DNA of 64,000 nucleotides from Artemia franciscana (lineage: Eukaryota; Arthropoda; Branchiopoda; Anostraca; Artemiidae): contig NC_088863.1 in assembly GCF_032884065.1 (NCBI RefSeq), positions 43,630,310 through 43,694,309 of the forward strand. The letters are read 5' to 3'. Below the pieces are notes generated by a model that saw only the letters and a list, made by a program, of their open reading frames with translations, did no database searches and was not told the origin of the DNA. Shown piece by piece: positions 21,859 to 33,649 of the stretch; position 1 is the first letter of the stretch; each line of letters starts with the position of its first letter. The position numbers and the translations under genes are program-made.

Positions 21859-24800
21859 CCAACAGATTTTTTAGTGAATTTATCCCCAAAAGATATGCTG
21901 CAAAATTTAACGGTGGAGGTAAATGCCCAATAGCCTGTCAGCCTCCCTCTTTTTGTTGTCTCTCTCATTGAAGCCCAGTTGTTATTTAGAGCTATTGAAT
22001 ACAAGCACAAAAATTTGTGGTGTTCAAAATAATTTTTTTTCATAAACGCCAGAATATTGTGCCGTATTATAAAATTTACGTTCTCATTACTTCGATGAGT
22101 GAATGGTTCGGTAATGAAACAATGTCATGCCAGAAAGTGGCATCCTCAGGGAGAGGTATCGTAGAGTCCAGTGGTCTGGTTGACTGAGGAGGGCTGGGGG
22201 GCATACCCCCTCTATAGTTTGTAAGAAAACGTATAATTTATTAAATATTTTCTAAACTATTTAAAAGCTGGTTTTAAGTGTCAAATTTGCTCTTTACTTT
22301 AAGCAGATAATTTGTTTTAATTAATCCTTGCTCGTTTTTAACATAAGTAACACGAGAAAAATAGGAGTCCATTACGCGTCAATATCTTCTACATTTATAT
22401 TTTTCCAAATATACTGCCTTTGAAACCTTATCATCAAGTAAAACTTTGACCCTGTTTCGCCAGATTTCCTCAGGTCAGTTTTTTCTCTGATACTTAAGAT
22501 GCTTTGGCTTCCTAAAATCTATCAGTTCAAGATTAGATTGTCTTGTTTTAAAACTTTCAAAAGTGGAAATTAATACACCCTCTACATCTGTAAATAATGG
22601 AAACAGAAATGGAATCATTAAAGAATAAGAAGGTGGACATATATACTGAATGTAATTTCAATGAATGTAATATTTCCTGAATAAAAAAGAAATCATCGAA
22701 AAAAACGACCTAGTGTAATTTATGAAGATATTCGTACTACTGTATAACTAGATAGGTCAAATTGGTTGTAGTTTGGTCATGGAATTTGGCAGAGGGGGAT
22801 CCGCTCCAGGAATCATTTAATTGTTTTAGTTTTTATTTCCAGTATTTAATTGAAAGTCTGATTCTTTTTTTGTCGTTTATATGAATAATAAGCGATGATA
22901 ACGTCCTACTCCTTGCGTTCTGGATTCCAATACTAATCCATAAATGTAGAACTGCCTCTATATCATACTGACTTCATGCTATTTTTGCTTTTCTAAGTGT
23001 TTCTTTTAACTGAATCCAAACAAATTGACATAAATGTGCTAAGAATTATGACTGGAACTAGTCGCGTTTCATACAACGCCAGTGCTACTTGTGGGACATT
23101 TATCTGTGCATCACCACGCTGTACGAAATGTCTGCTGAAAATAGATTAAAGTGTATTTCAACCAAATATCTATATTTTTCCCACAGTTTAGAAATTTTGT
23201 ATGCATGTACAAGCGATACCAACCCATTCTCTTTGTCTATTTATCAGTTTTATCATGCAGCACTAGGAGACCGAGCTATGCTTGTGAAGCAAATTATAGA
23301 CATAAAAACGATATTCAGTATAGCCCCCCTCCAGAAATGTATACCCCCATACCCTATTTACGCAAGAAAAACTTTCGTATAATTTTTAAAGAGTTCATTT
23401 TTTTCAAACAAAGATACAATGGGGAAGGTATTTTTCGAACTCTAGGAGTGAGGTTTCCCTTCCGATTAGCATCCCTGGCAACTTTCATTCAATTTAAGGT
23501 TTCTGCCGCAATGATGTCAAGAATTGTTCAGATTTTCCAGCTGTTGATATCAATGCTCTTTATTAATATAATCCGGCGAACCCACAAAAAAAATCAATTT
23601 AATAAATAAACATAAATGATATTTCAGTAAATCCCATTTATTAAAAGTTTAGTACAGCAAATTAAATCTTGCAGAAACAAAATCCATTCAAAATTACGAG
23701 CAAATGAATAGCGCACTACCTATGCTATTAGAATAGAACTTGGTTCAATTATGAAATTGAGCATCCTGTGCCGGGCATAGGGGGTTGGGAAAGTGGAGGA
23801 AGATATTTACTGCAGCATTAGTAGTGAATATGGCAAAAAAAAACAGCCGAATGTATACGACATTCACCTTCGCCCAAAAGAAAGCTTGTTTGTGCTATAC
23901 TGCTGCCATCTATACAACTTATTGCTGCCAATTTTGTAAAATCCGAGCACCAGCACTTAAATTTATAATTGTTTAATGAGTTTTTATTGTTTATAATGTT
24001 TTGTGTAATGTTTATAAATTCACCAAGTAGTGTGTTTGTTCAACAGTTACTTTTCTTGAATAGCACCTACTCTTGCCCCACTCCCCAATAAAAGTACTGT
24101 AGCTATGCTCCCGATAGAGTCAGAACCACCCTGTGCAAATTATTTGTTTTACATTTATTTTTCATATTGCTAGACGTCTTAAATAATTCACCATAATAAA
24201 AAAAATGCCCAAAATCCCTGTAATGGGAAATAGGCTACACAAAAAATTTCTGCACAAAATAAAATAGGTAGATGAAACAAAAAAATATCCCCTTGGATTT
24301 CTCATTGGAGTTTCACTCCATAGAAGAAAATAATCAAATCGCTGAAGAATATAAGTAGCCGACTCTTTACAGTCCACATCGTATCCGTTGTCATCTTTTA
24401 ATTCCTACAAATGAAGGCCTGACATATATTTCCTGTGAAAAAGATGAACATAGTTCAAAGACTATTAGTATCAAGTAGTTTAATCAGGTATATTCAATTA
24501 GATCCTTCCTGAATAATGGTGAATTAAAAAGGTATTAAAATAGCCTATATTTGTAATGACCTTCTCGTTTATACAAGGGTCATTTAGAATAGAGGAAGGG
24601 CAATAGAATTATAGCTTTTATGTAGGAAAACAAAAAAAGAAAAACATTCAGAAGTTCCCTTGAATTATTTTTGACAACTCAGCAATTAATAGTTCAATAG
24701 ATGATATAGAGGTAGTTCTTTAACTGTGTCCCTCCAGGATCAAATTGAGAGAAGAAAAAGTCCTGAGGTAAGTTATCAGTGTAGAGTCAGAAATAACCTA

Positions 24801-25189
24801 ATCTAGAGCATCGGTGATTTGATGCCAGATCATCGAAATCTCCAAAGATAAACTTGCAAAAATCTCTAGCAGCGTCCAAGAGCCAGATAAATTGCTGATC
24901 CGCTAATTAGGATCATTTATCCTCATGGCTTATCTACCAACAAGATAGATCCCGATTAATTACTTGATGGTACTTTATCCGAGCATTTATTTGGAAATAT
25001 CCTTCTAGTGAAGGTCACATTTGATGCAAGGAGAATGAAAGCTGAAATATAAGGGTAATTTTAAAAAATTAACTTTGCTTTAGGGGATGGATCAAAACAA
25101 TTGCCCACGTTCATGTCAAACTCGATCTATGATCAAGTCTACTTGTTTTTCGTTCTTAATTTTTACTTAGTTTACTATTATGTGGCCGC

Positions 25190-25410
25190 CTCCTCTTCAG
25201 CCTCCTTCTCTTTACGCTAAAGTTAAACTTTGTGTCCCAATTCTTTAAGAACGACAGCTTAAACACATGGGCCTTTAGATCAGTATAATAAGTATTTTCA
25301 AAGCACTACAAATATTTGGTGTAAACAGTCGGGGGTGTAGAGAGAGCGGCCCTTTGATATACGGCAGAGTTTTTGTCTGTTTCAAGTTTTCAATGTCACT
25401 CTAATGTTTT
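25190..25410 (+). mobile_element. Diverged fragment of element A palindromic region
   Basis: Shares CTCTTTACGCTAAAGTTxAA, TCCCAATTCTTTAAGAA and the final GTTTxAAGTTTxxAATGTC block with element A, in the same order, but with many substitutions. An old remnant. Confidence 0.5.
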
Positions 25411-25599
25411 TCATAGTTTATTCAGGGTTACCCGAATTGTGGGGAGGGGTACCCTCAAACTGACTCCATAAGCCAAAATCTCACTTTTGCCCAACTATGT
25501 TTTGAGAAAAACAGCTTATTTAGCGCACTTGCTTTTCGAAATTACATATAATTATCCAAAATAAATTATATTCTCCCCAATAGGAAGGGAGCTTTCACC

Positions 25600-26880
25600 C
25601 CTTCAGGGCTCATTCGCACGCTTCGTTCTACATTTTTCAATGTAAATATATATAACCTTATTGGTTATGTTATTGTAAACCCAAGACTGAGAGGATTGAC
25701 ACAAGATACTAGACTATATAATATTGCTGTTATTGATGCTGAAAGTAAAGATCACCACCTAGAAGGTTTCAGAGTTAATCTAAAGCTGAAGTTTACGAAG
25801 GGTAACAACCTTCCGGGAATCTATGACATTGACAGACTCCAGGATCATAAATTTAGAGGAACTTCCAAGAAACAGTTGAATACTAAACTATTTTAAATTT
25901 TGGCAATATAGAAGATGGATGGAATAATTTCAGGAAAATACTTTGTGAAGTTGCTGATAGTGTCTTAGGGAAGAATGTTAGAAACGCAGCTAAGGAAGGC
26001 CTGCTTAGTGGTTAATAGAGAGGAGATGGGGCTTGTATAAGAATAATTTGAGTGATAGATCAAATGAAAATAAAAAGAATGTAAAGACAGCGGAGAAAGT
26101 ATAAAATATGAATTAAATGTTGGGGATCTGCAAGATACTGCATGGCGGTATAATAGTAAAATATTTTACTCGTCTTGTTAATAAAGCTGAAAGGGAGTAG
26201 TCAATCTAGATTTGTCCGAGTTAAAGTTAGGGACGGGACCGCAATTAGTGATAGGGAATGAGTTAAAGAGAAATTGAGCAAAATATTTTGAGACTGGACT
26301 AAGTCACAGGAAAAGATATAGAAAAGAATGAAAAAGTTTGTGGTACTTTGGATTTGAATGAAGATATATTTTAAGAGGGAGAATTAGTGACAGTACTCAA
26401 ACGACTAAAAAATAATAAGGCTCCAAGTGCTGATAGTGCGGTAAGAGTTTTTAGAGTATTTTAAAAGTGGTGCCTATGAAGTTAGAGGTAAGTCACTGAA
26501 GATTAAGAAATTATTTTTGGAAAAAGGGAATTATCTAGCGATTATAGGAAAACCCTAGTTAAACCCATCTATAAGAAAGATGATAAAAGATGGGAAATTT
26601 GTTTAGTAGCTGGTTTCGTATTAAATCAGGAGTTAAGCAGGATTGCGTTTTATACCCATTAATAATGTAAATAATAAAGCTAGATAAGATATTAGATATT
26701 AATGTAAGAGCTAGATATTAATGTAAATAATAAAGCTTAATAATGTAAATAATGAAGCTAAGATAAGGCTTAAGGTGTACAGCAAAGGCAATAGGGAAAC
26801 ACAGAACCAAATGGGGAAGTAAAACTACCCTAGACTTAAACTGTCCTAGATTTTCAAATGGGCGTATCAGGAATATTTTT
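25600..26880 (+). pseudogene. Non-LTR retrotransposon endonuclease-RT remnant with internal deletion
   Basis: Ordered pieces of one polyprotein occur on the + strand. First is the end of the endonuclease (SKDHHLEGFRVNLKLKF, 25696-25896). A linker follows (about 25900-26010: WNNFRK, CEVADSVLGKNVRNAAKE). The RT finger motif is near 26395 (LKRLKNNKAPSADSAV) and the RKTLVKPIYKK region near 26550. Sequence then jumps directly to the WFRIKSGVKQ region (about 26605-26640), followed by remains of the next segment to about 26860. The jump removes RT motif A, so this copy lost part of its catalytic core. Multiple stops and frameshifts are also present. Same clade as the minus-strand remnants at 43.9 and 50.8 kb. 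Confidence 0.7.
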
Positions 26881-26929
26881 CGGAACGGCTTGCGTGTCAA
26901 AATGAAACTTCGAGGATATCATGAAGGGG

Positions 26930-27010
26930 ATGCTCAACTGACCAAAAGGCAACATGCTCCTGCTGCTTCTACTATTATTACTGTTGCTACTACGGTGCTA
27001 CGGTTGCTAC
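26930..27010 (-). repeat. Element C scrap
   Basis: CTCAACTGACCAAAAGGCAA followed by a (CTA/CTG)-rich tract is the reverse-orientation signature of element C. It sits between the RT remnant and the truncated start of element A copy 3, so three families abut here. Confidence 0.55.
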
Positions 27011-28800
27011 TCCTCAACGCCCCACTCTTTACGCTAAAGTTTGACTCTTTCTCTTAACTCCATTTTTAAAACAGTAAAAAAAACTTTAGCGTAAAGAGCG
27101 GGACTTTGAGGAGGAAAAGCCCCTTTCATATACGGAATAATTTCTGTTCGTTTTAAGTTTTAATGTCGCTCCTTACTTTCATTTAAAAAAACTTGTTTTT
27201 TTTGTTTAATTTCTGGACGTTTTTGAATTAATGCATGTTTTGATCTCGGCTCTTTGCACATAAATAATTAAAACGAAATTTGCATATTAATTTTTTGGGG
27301 CTAAATGGCTTTTTCATAGTTTTAATCGGAAGATTTTGAGAAAAAAGAGCGAGGGAGGAGGCCTAGTTGCCCTCCGATTTTTTGATTACTTAAAAAGGCA
27401 ACTATAACTTAGAATTTTTACGAACATTTTCATGAGTAAAAAATATACGAAATTATGAATTAAATTACGTAGCGAACTTCTATATTCATATGTTTTTATT
27501 GCGTATATGACGGGTCTCACCCCTTGTCGATACCTCGCTCTTTAAATTAAAGCTTAAATTTTGTCCCAATTCCTTAAGAATGACCCCTGAATCAGAAAGG
27601 CCATAGAATAAATAGTTGAAATTACTAAAAATACTTTAGCGTAAAGACCGAGGTGTTACGAGGAGGTAACCCCCTCATATGCCTAATAATTTCTGTTCGT
27701 TTTAAGTTTCAATGCTGCTTCTCACTTTCAGCAGAAAAAACTTTTCATATTTATTGTTTCATTGTTTTTTTAAATCATGCTAGAAAATCCTGCGCCCCCT
27801 CCATTGAAAGTCTCTTTTCCCATGAGAAGTTCCTCCATGGAAAGATCCTCCCACGTAGCCCCCACCCTCAACTCTCCCCCCAAACCATAAAAATCCCCCT
27901 GAAAACGTCTGTACACTTCCCAGTAACCATTACTATATGTAAACGCTGGTCAAAGTTTGTAGCTTGCAGCCCCTTCCACGGGAACTTTGGGGTAGTAAGT
28001 CGTCCCAAAAGACATAGTTATTAGGTGAGTATGGTGAATAAAATGGCTGTCTCAGAATTTTGATCCGTTGACTTTTGGGAAAAAATGAGCGTGGGAGGGG
28101 GCCTAGGTGCCCTCCAATTTTTTGGTCACTTAAAAAGTGCACTAAAACGTTTAATTTCCGTTAGAATGAGCCCTTTCGCGACATTCTAGGACCACTGAGT
28201 CGATATGATGACCCCTGGAAAAAAAAACAAAACAAAAAAACAAATAAACACGCTTCCGTGATTTGTCTTCTGGCAAAAAATGCAATATTCTACATTTTTG
28301 TAGATAGGGGCTTGAAATTTCTACAAAATGGTTCTCTGATACACTGAATCTGATGGCGTGGTTTTTGTTAAGATCGTATGATTTTATGGGGGTGTTTCCC
28401 CCTATTTTCTGAAATGAGGCAAATATTCTCAGGCTCGTAAATTTTGATGGGTAAGACTAATATTGATGAAACATATATATTTAAAATCAGCATTAAAACA
28501 CAATTCTTTTGATGTAACTATTGGTATCAAAATTCCATTTTTTAGTGTTTCGGTTACTATTGAGCCGGGTCGCTCCTTACTACAGTTTGTTTCCCCCTAT
28601 TTTCTGAAATGAGGCAAATATTCTCAGGCTCGTAAATTTTGATGGGTAAGACTAATATTGATGAAACATATATATTTAAAATCAGCATTAAAACACAATT
28701 CTTTTGATGTAACTATTGGTATCAAAATTCCATTTTTTAGTGTTTCGGTTACTATTGAGCCGGGTCGCTCCTTACTACAGTTTGTTACCACGAACTGTTT
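27010..28800 (+). mobile_element. Element A copy 3, truncated at the head and internally duplicated
   Basis: Starts inside the head palindrome: most of the left arm is missing, with only CCTCAACGCCCCACTCTTTA onward kept. It then follows the body of copies 1 and 2. Near its far end a 195-bp segment is tandemly duplicated (28394-28588 and 28589-28783). The terminal GTTACCACGAACTGTTTGAA motif is followed by a second, inverted-looking CAGTTCGTTGCCACGAACTG. The 124-codon open frame at 27653-28024 is not conserved in copy 1 and is not taken as a gene. Confidence 0.8.
28394..28783 (+). repeat. Exact-looking 195-bp tandem duplication
   Basis: Two head-to-tail copies with junction at 28588/28589 and period 195 bp. 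I saw no difference between the copies on reading. Copies 1 and 2 of element A have this segment once. It is either a very recent duplication or an assembly artefact. Confidence 0.85.
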
Positions 28801-28839
28801 GAACAGTTCGTTGCCACGAACTGTTTAAAAACCCGGAAT

Positions 28840-28940
28840 CACCATAAAAATAGAATTCTTAAGTGTATATAGCATTAGTAAAACTCTCTTTTTTAGAGTT
28901 TTGGTCACTTATCACTCCTTACCTTCATTTTGTTACCACC
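28840..28940 (+). mobile_element. Diverged end fragment of element A
   Basis: ACCCGGAATCACC, TTTTTTAGAGTTTTGGTCAC and ATCACTCCTTACC recapitulate the distal end of element A at low identity, directly after copy 3. An older copy lay at the site. Confidence 0.4.
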
Positions 28941-29049
28941 AATTGGAATATACAAAAATAAGTAAACATAATGCCTGATATTTTCATTTAAACGTCAATA
29001 AAAGCAAAACTTCTAGTGTCACCTACCGTCCCCTCCCTGTAAATTTTCT

Positions 29050-29431
29050 GAGTAAGCTCAAAATCATCCCCACTCTCTCTATTTTTTTATCGGTAAGAAT
29101 ATAAATGAAATCTAGCATATTAAAAAAAATAAGAAGGGAACTTCCACCCCAGGAAACCCTCATCAGGCTTAGTTTAACTTAAAGGAGGTTAGAGATTTAT
29201 TTTTACTTTCAACCCTCCCCCAAGACCCTCTTCTGTGTAAGAGTAAGCTCAAAATCACCCCCACTCTTTCTATCTTTTTATCGGTAAGATAATAAATCAA
29301 ATCTAGCATATTACAAAAAAAATAAGAAGGGAACTTTCACCCCAGAAAACCCTTTTCAGGCTTAGTTCAGCTTAAAGGAGGTTAGAGATTTATTCTTACT
29401 TTCAACCCTCCCCCAAGACCCTTTTCTATAT
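29050..29431 (+). repeat. Tandem duplication, period ~191 bp
   Basis: Two adjacent copies begin with GTAAGCTCAAAATCA (29052 and 29243) and run through TCTAGCATATTA, AATAAGAAGGGAACTT and TTCAACCCTCCCCCAAGACC. They differ by scattered substitutions. A related short piece is near 25590. Confidence 0.8.
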
Positions 29432-29956
29432 TTATATGAAGGCTCATGGAGAGATAGAAAACTTAGGAATGGAAATGCACTTTCTGGGGCATATGGCAAC
29501 CCTCCCTTGCCTCCGCAATGACCCACCTCCTTCATAATAGCTAATGCATAATCATACATAACTGTGCTAAATTTTGTGATATATCAAGTGAATCAAATTA
29601 GCTAAATGAAGATTTAAGATAAATGTCTAAATTAAATATTCATCTGGTATAGACCATGTAATTTCTTAAGAACGAATATACTACTGTTCGGCGTTGCTTC
29701 CTCTGATTTTTGAGATTTGGCCATAGGGCTGTATTTGACTACACTTTGGAACTAGATTTCAGATGATACAAAATTATTCTCAAATCTGCTTTGGAGTAAA
29801 AGTCCATGTCATATCCTACCTTTAACAGACATATTTTATATGGAAGAAAAACTAAGTGTGAAAAGTGTTTAATAGAATATAGAATATACATAATTATCTT
29901 AATTTGGATATAACTAAACAAAGTGCGGGGTGTTTCAAAGGAATTTTCTTTTTCAG

Positions 29957-30196
29957 GACTTGCTGCTGACACCAATGATTTTTGCAACATCACAAAACCG
30001 CAACTACTGCCTCATAAAACTTTCTGCGACGCGTTTCTAGAATGTTTGCCCACTGAAAACAACAATAAAAATGGTATTTTGATGCTTCGCTGGTGTGAAG
30101 ATGGTCTAATATTCTCCGTATCAGAGCAATCCTGTGTGATTCCACACGTGGGAGATTGCAAAACTAGAAGAAAAATACAAAGGTCGAAGCCATCAG
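29957..30196 (+). CDS. CBM14 secreted protein, exon 2: first chitin-binding domain
   Basis: The acceptor is CTTTTTCAG ending at 29956 and the donor is GTGACT at 30197; the reading frame meets a stop right after the donor. The exon is phase 1 at both ends, so it is a symmetric domain cassette. With exon 1 in front, the cysteines fall at residues 26, 40, 46, 63, 76 and 84. The spacing C-13-C-5-C-16-C-12-C-7-C fits the peritrophin-A/CBM14 consensus. Aromatic residues that usually stack on chitin are present only in part (F before C2, W before C4, F in the C4-C5 loop). The domain ends in a basic linker (KTRRKIQRSKPS). Such domains bind chitin in cuticle or peritrophic matrix; which tissue cannot be told. 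Confidence 0.9.
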
Positions 30197-30858
30197 GTGA
30201 CTGAATTAAATTTTCGAAATTATTAAAAGAAAAACTCTATTGTAAGCTCTAGAAATTAGAAACAACAATGTTAGGGAAATGCTATATTCACCCATATGGT
30301 CAAATTTTCCTATCCCATAATTGTGCAGGCTCTGCATTTTCAAATTCTCTTCTTTGTTCGAAGCTACAGGTACATTTTGTCAATCAAAATAATTTCTATA
30401 TCTGCCGCTTCGAAAGTATTATCGTTAATGTAGGTGTTATTATGGGAGGATTAAAAAAATGAGCCAAGGCTCAGGCTACTAAGGTACCTTGCCTCCAACT
30501 CCCCTAAAATAATTATATGTCCAAAAGTAGCTGCTGGACTATTGGTGACGCTTGGGTATAGTACTTTGAGACATGTCTTGCTTGTCTCTTTTTTTCTCTT
30601 TCCATAAAAGCCTTCCTTGGAAGGGTTATGGTGTCCACCATTCATCTCCCCCTATCACAAGTACAACATCTGATAGCTTCAGACCGGCTATAGTAGGCAG
30701 TCCTTGTCCCTAAAACAGAGGAGGAGTCACTCTTCAGCCATCAGCAATAGACAGTACTTGCGCTTGATCCTCAGACGGTACTTGATCCTTAAAGCCGTCA
30801 CAAGCAAGATGGTGACGAACTCCTTTCTCCCAAATGTCTGATTTGGCTTGCCAATGAT

Positions 30859-30937
30859 CATCGGCTTTGACGCAGGAAAAGATCCCTTGAGGAACTGTCT
30901 GTTCCTCAAGGGATCTTTTCCTGCGTCAAAGCCGATG
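30859..30937. repeat. Perfect 37-bp inverted repeat with 5-nt loop
   Basis: Left arm 30859-30895 starts CATCGGCTTTGACGCAGGAA. Right arm 30901-30937 is its exact reverse complement, with loop TGTCT at 30896-30900. GC content is higher than the surroundings. No mismatch was found on reading. Confidence 0.95.
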
Positions 30938-31489
30938 CTTCGTATATCCATGGGGATTGACCACCTAGGCATGATTTTGGTAGCTATTATTGGTTTTATT
31001 CAATTAAGCAAAAAAGCCTGCATCATGGTGAACACTGGAGAGGACGGCCAGTGGCGGCCTGGTGACTCAAATTAGCAGTAATAAGTTCCTTTTGTGGAGA
31101 GGACTCTCAGGAAACTAGGAAGAGGTTGTGACCAGGAGCATTACGTATGGGGGAGAGGGGGATACCCTCCAATATTTTCAGCCAGTGGACAAATAAAATG
31201 AGTCGGCAAAAATTGGTGCGAAGCCTCACTAATTTACCGGACGATGTAAATGGGCTGGTGGAAATCTACGACTTAAAATCAAAGAAAGATGCTCAGTCTT
31301 AATAGGCAAGAAAATCAAGTAATTTAAATAGCAATGTCACTCAATATTAGTCAGTAAAAATTACGAGCCATTCTGCAAGATCCATTGCCTCTCACCCAAA
31401 AAAAAATTCTGGCTAGTAACACCTCGGGTTGCAATAACTACTTCTGTCACTTAATTAAAAATTTTGAATTAGAAATGGTAGGCACTGTT

Positions 31490-32420
31490 AACGATCGAAA
31501 ATAAATACTAGATCTACGTTGCATGGGCAACGTGAGGTATTGCGGCAACCTTTGTTCGGCTTCGCCGAGTAAAGTGTTACGAGGGTAACACTTTTTGTTT
31601 TGTTTCCTCGCTTCGATTAAACGCTGAAGTTGTTAATCTGTAAGGATTTCCAATTAAATACTAGGTATACCAACTCGCAAAAATTGCAAATCCCTCAGTG
31701 CTAAAGATGATTGTAGCCTAACAGCCAATTATTACTTACAATCCCCCTACATGTCTTACCGCTGGAACCAAATTGATCTTACCATCATATACATCGGAAA
31801 CAAATAATAGGTACAGCAACTAGCAAAAGTTGTGAACCCCTCATTGCGGAAGATAATTATGAGCTAAAAGCCAACTGTTGCCTAAAATTGGAAGTTGTCA
31901 ACCCCCTTTCAAACTGGTATATCTCATGAAGGAATTTTTCTACCAAAAAATGGATGACATATACTTTGATCAGCTCATCAAGAGCTATCGACTGCCGTCG
32001 AAAAATAAATCTATCTGTCTTAGTTCAAAAGTTGACTTTTTTGCCGTAGGCCAAGTTTCTAACATCACCGCTTGGAAAGGAGCAAAGGATAAACTTTTAT
32101 TTTCTTTAGCAATGAGAGAACTTTTAAAGTTTAAGAGGTACATCTGATGCTATTTCTCTATCGCAATCCCAAGTGTGAAAAACCGAATGATAAACTCAGC
32201 TGAAATCACGAACAGGAATGGGTGAAATCTATACATGGCTGCACTTTCGGTACCCCCTTTTTTATTTTTGTGATTTTTTTCTATTTATCACTCAAAGAAG
32301 ATATGTTGGCTGTGGGCCCGGGTAACTGCCGCATATATTTAACACTTATAGATTTTAGTCCATCTTCAATTTGAAAGTGGTGCCTGCCTGCTTGCCTGCT
32401 AGATCGGAGCTTTCCACTCG
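31490..32420 (+). repeat. Structured dispersed-repeat-like segment with stem-loops and a 144-bp tandem pair
   Basis: Three short stem-loops lie in 80 bp: ACGTTGC-ATGG-GCAACGT at 31516-31533, TCGGC-TTC-GCCGA at 31556-31568, and AAAGTGTTAC-GAGG-GTAACACTTT at 31571-31594. Two diverged copies of a 144-bp block follow (near 31665 and 31809, ACTCGCAAAAATTGCAAATC-like), then a CCTGCCTGCTTGCCTGCTAG motif near 32385. The 90-codon open frame at 31878-32147 belongs to this segment and shows no known domain. From memory it resembles a repeat common in brine-shrimp DNA; only one copy is in this window. Confidence 0.45.
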
Positions 32421-33649
32421 AAAGCAGAAATACGATTTGATAAAACAAAAGCTTCACTGCATAACTTCAGATAGTTCTCTCTCACATAGGCCATAAAACT
32501 CCTAATCACTTCTCACACTATAGGCTCTGGCTCAAAGACAAGCAAACCCACCCTTTTTGGCCCCAGGCAAGAGCTCTACGAAGCTTTCCAAAATACAAAG
32601 TCATGTTCATCAATCCGGCCTAAGGTGCACACTTTCCGTAAGAACCGCAGAGTTTAGACCCTTACCACTTTCTAGGAATAAGCTGAAATCGGGGTGCTAG
32701 GAACAAAAAAAAAAGAGCACGACAAAACCAAAGTGTTGCTCTCGCAACACAATTAAAAATAATAACCATCGGAAATGTTAAGGCATTCAGGGACCTTAGT
32801 AGTCAAAAAGCGTCGTTAATTCATAAATAATAATGTTAAGGCATTCCAAAACTACTATTCAAGAAACCTCCACTGTGAAACATTAGATAAAATTTAACTA
32901 TTGTTATGAGTTTTACTCTTTTGTAAGTGTAGGTTTGTTGGTGTAGCTGTTGCTATTTCCTGTTTTCTGAATGATCTCTATGCGAAACATTCCGGGATTT
33001 TAAATTTGGCGATCTGGTTAAAAAAATATTTAAGAAATTCGTAAGTTGATAAATCTATTTAATTTGGACTTCCGATTTAGAACCATACGCTTGTCTGAGT
33101 CAAGGAAGAAACGGGGAGATTTATAGTTCAAATTTTGTCTCGCTATCATTATGGGACAAAGGAGCTAAAGATGCAGTGGTATTGGCTTACAATACTGAGA
33201 GATGGACAAAATGTATTTTAACAAAATTCATAGTGGGCAATTTATTGTTTTTTTTTCAATTTTCTGGATGAAAAATATAAAAAAATAGATTGTTTAATAT
33301 AAATGCCAAATAGTTATCTTTTAAAATTTAGAGGGAGGGAGAGAAGGGAGAAACATCTAGGGAGTAAATGTCCCCTTCCACACACAAACATTGAACCACT
33401 GTGGTTATACTTATTTATACTTACAATACTGTTTTTAAATTGACTATGATATGGATGATATATGATATGGATGAATTAAATTTACACACGACTATATAAA
33501 CAATGGCGGACGACTATAAAAACAACTCTATTTTATTCTTCAGTAATTTGAATAAAAATATTTTATCACTTCTTTCCCCTCCAAGCTGCTCCTCTTCTCC
33601 ATCTCTTCATCTTTATTAATTCACTTATTATGATACTTTAAAATTTCTT

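Larger units (their letters stand above)
21370..29956 (+). other. Gene 2 intron 1 (8.6 kb)
   Basis: It holds a MITE (21531-21858), unassigned AT-rich DNA (21860-25190, including a 153-codon open frame at 23151-23609 with no domain), a weak element-A scrap, an RT fragment, element A copy 3 and tandem duplications. No further chitin-binding exon was seen, although a small exon could be missed. Confidence 0.55.

Noticed and set aside
23151-23609. 152-residue open frame, one of the longest in the window
   Set aside because: No domain, no signal peptide, F/I/K-rich composition and an overlapping frame of similar quality; no splice context linking it to gene 2. It cannot be supported as a gene.
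27653-28024. 123-residue open frame in element A copy 3
   Set aside because: The equivalent region in copies 1 and 2 is broken differently and the encoded sequence is only translated repeat DNA.
31571-31610. Stem-loop followed by T-run, like a Rho-independent terminator
   Set aside because: The window is eukaryotic; the structure is better read as part of a repeat's stem-loop cluster.
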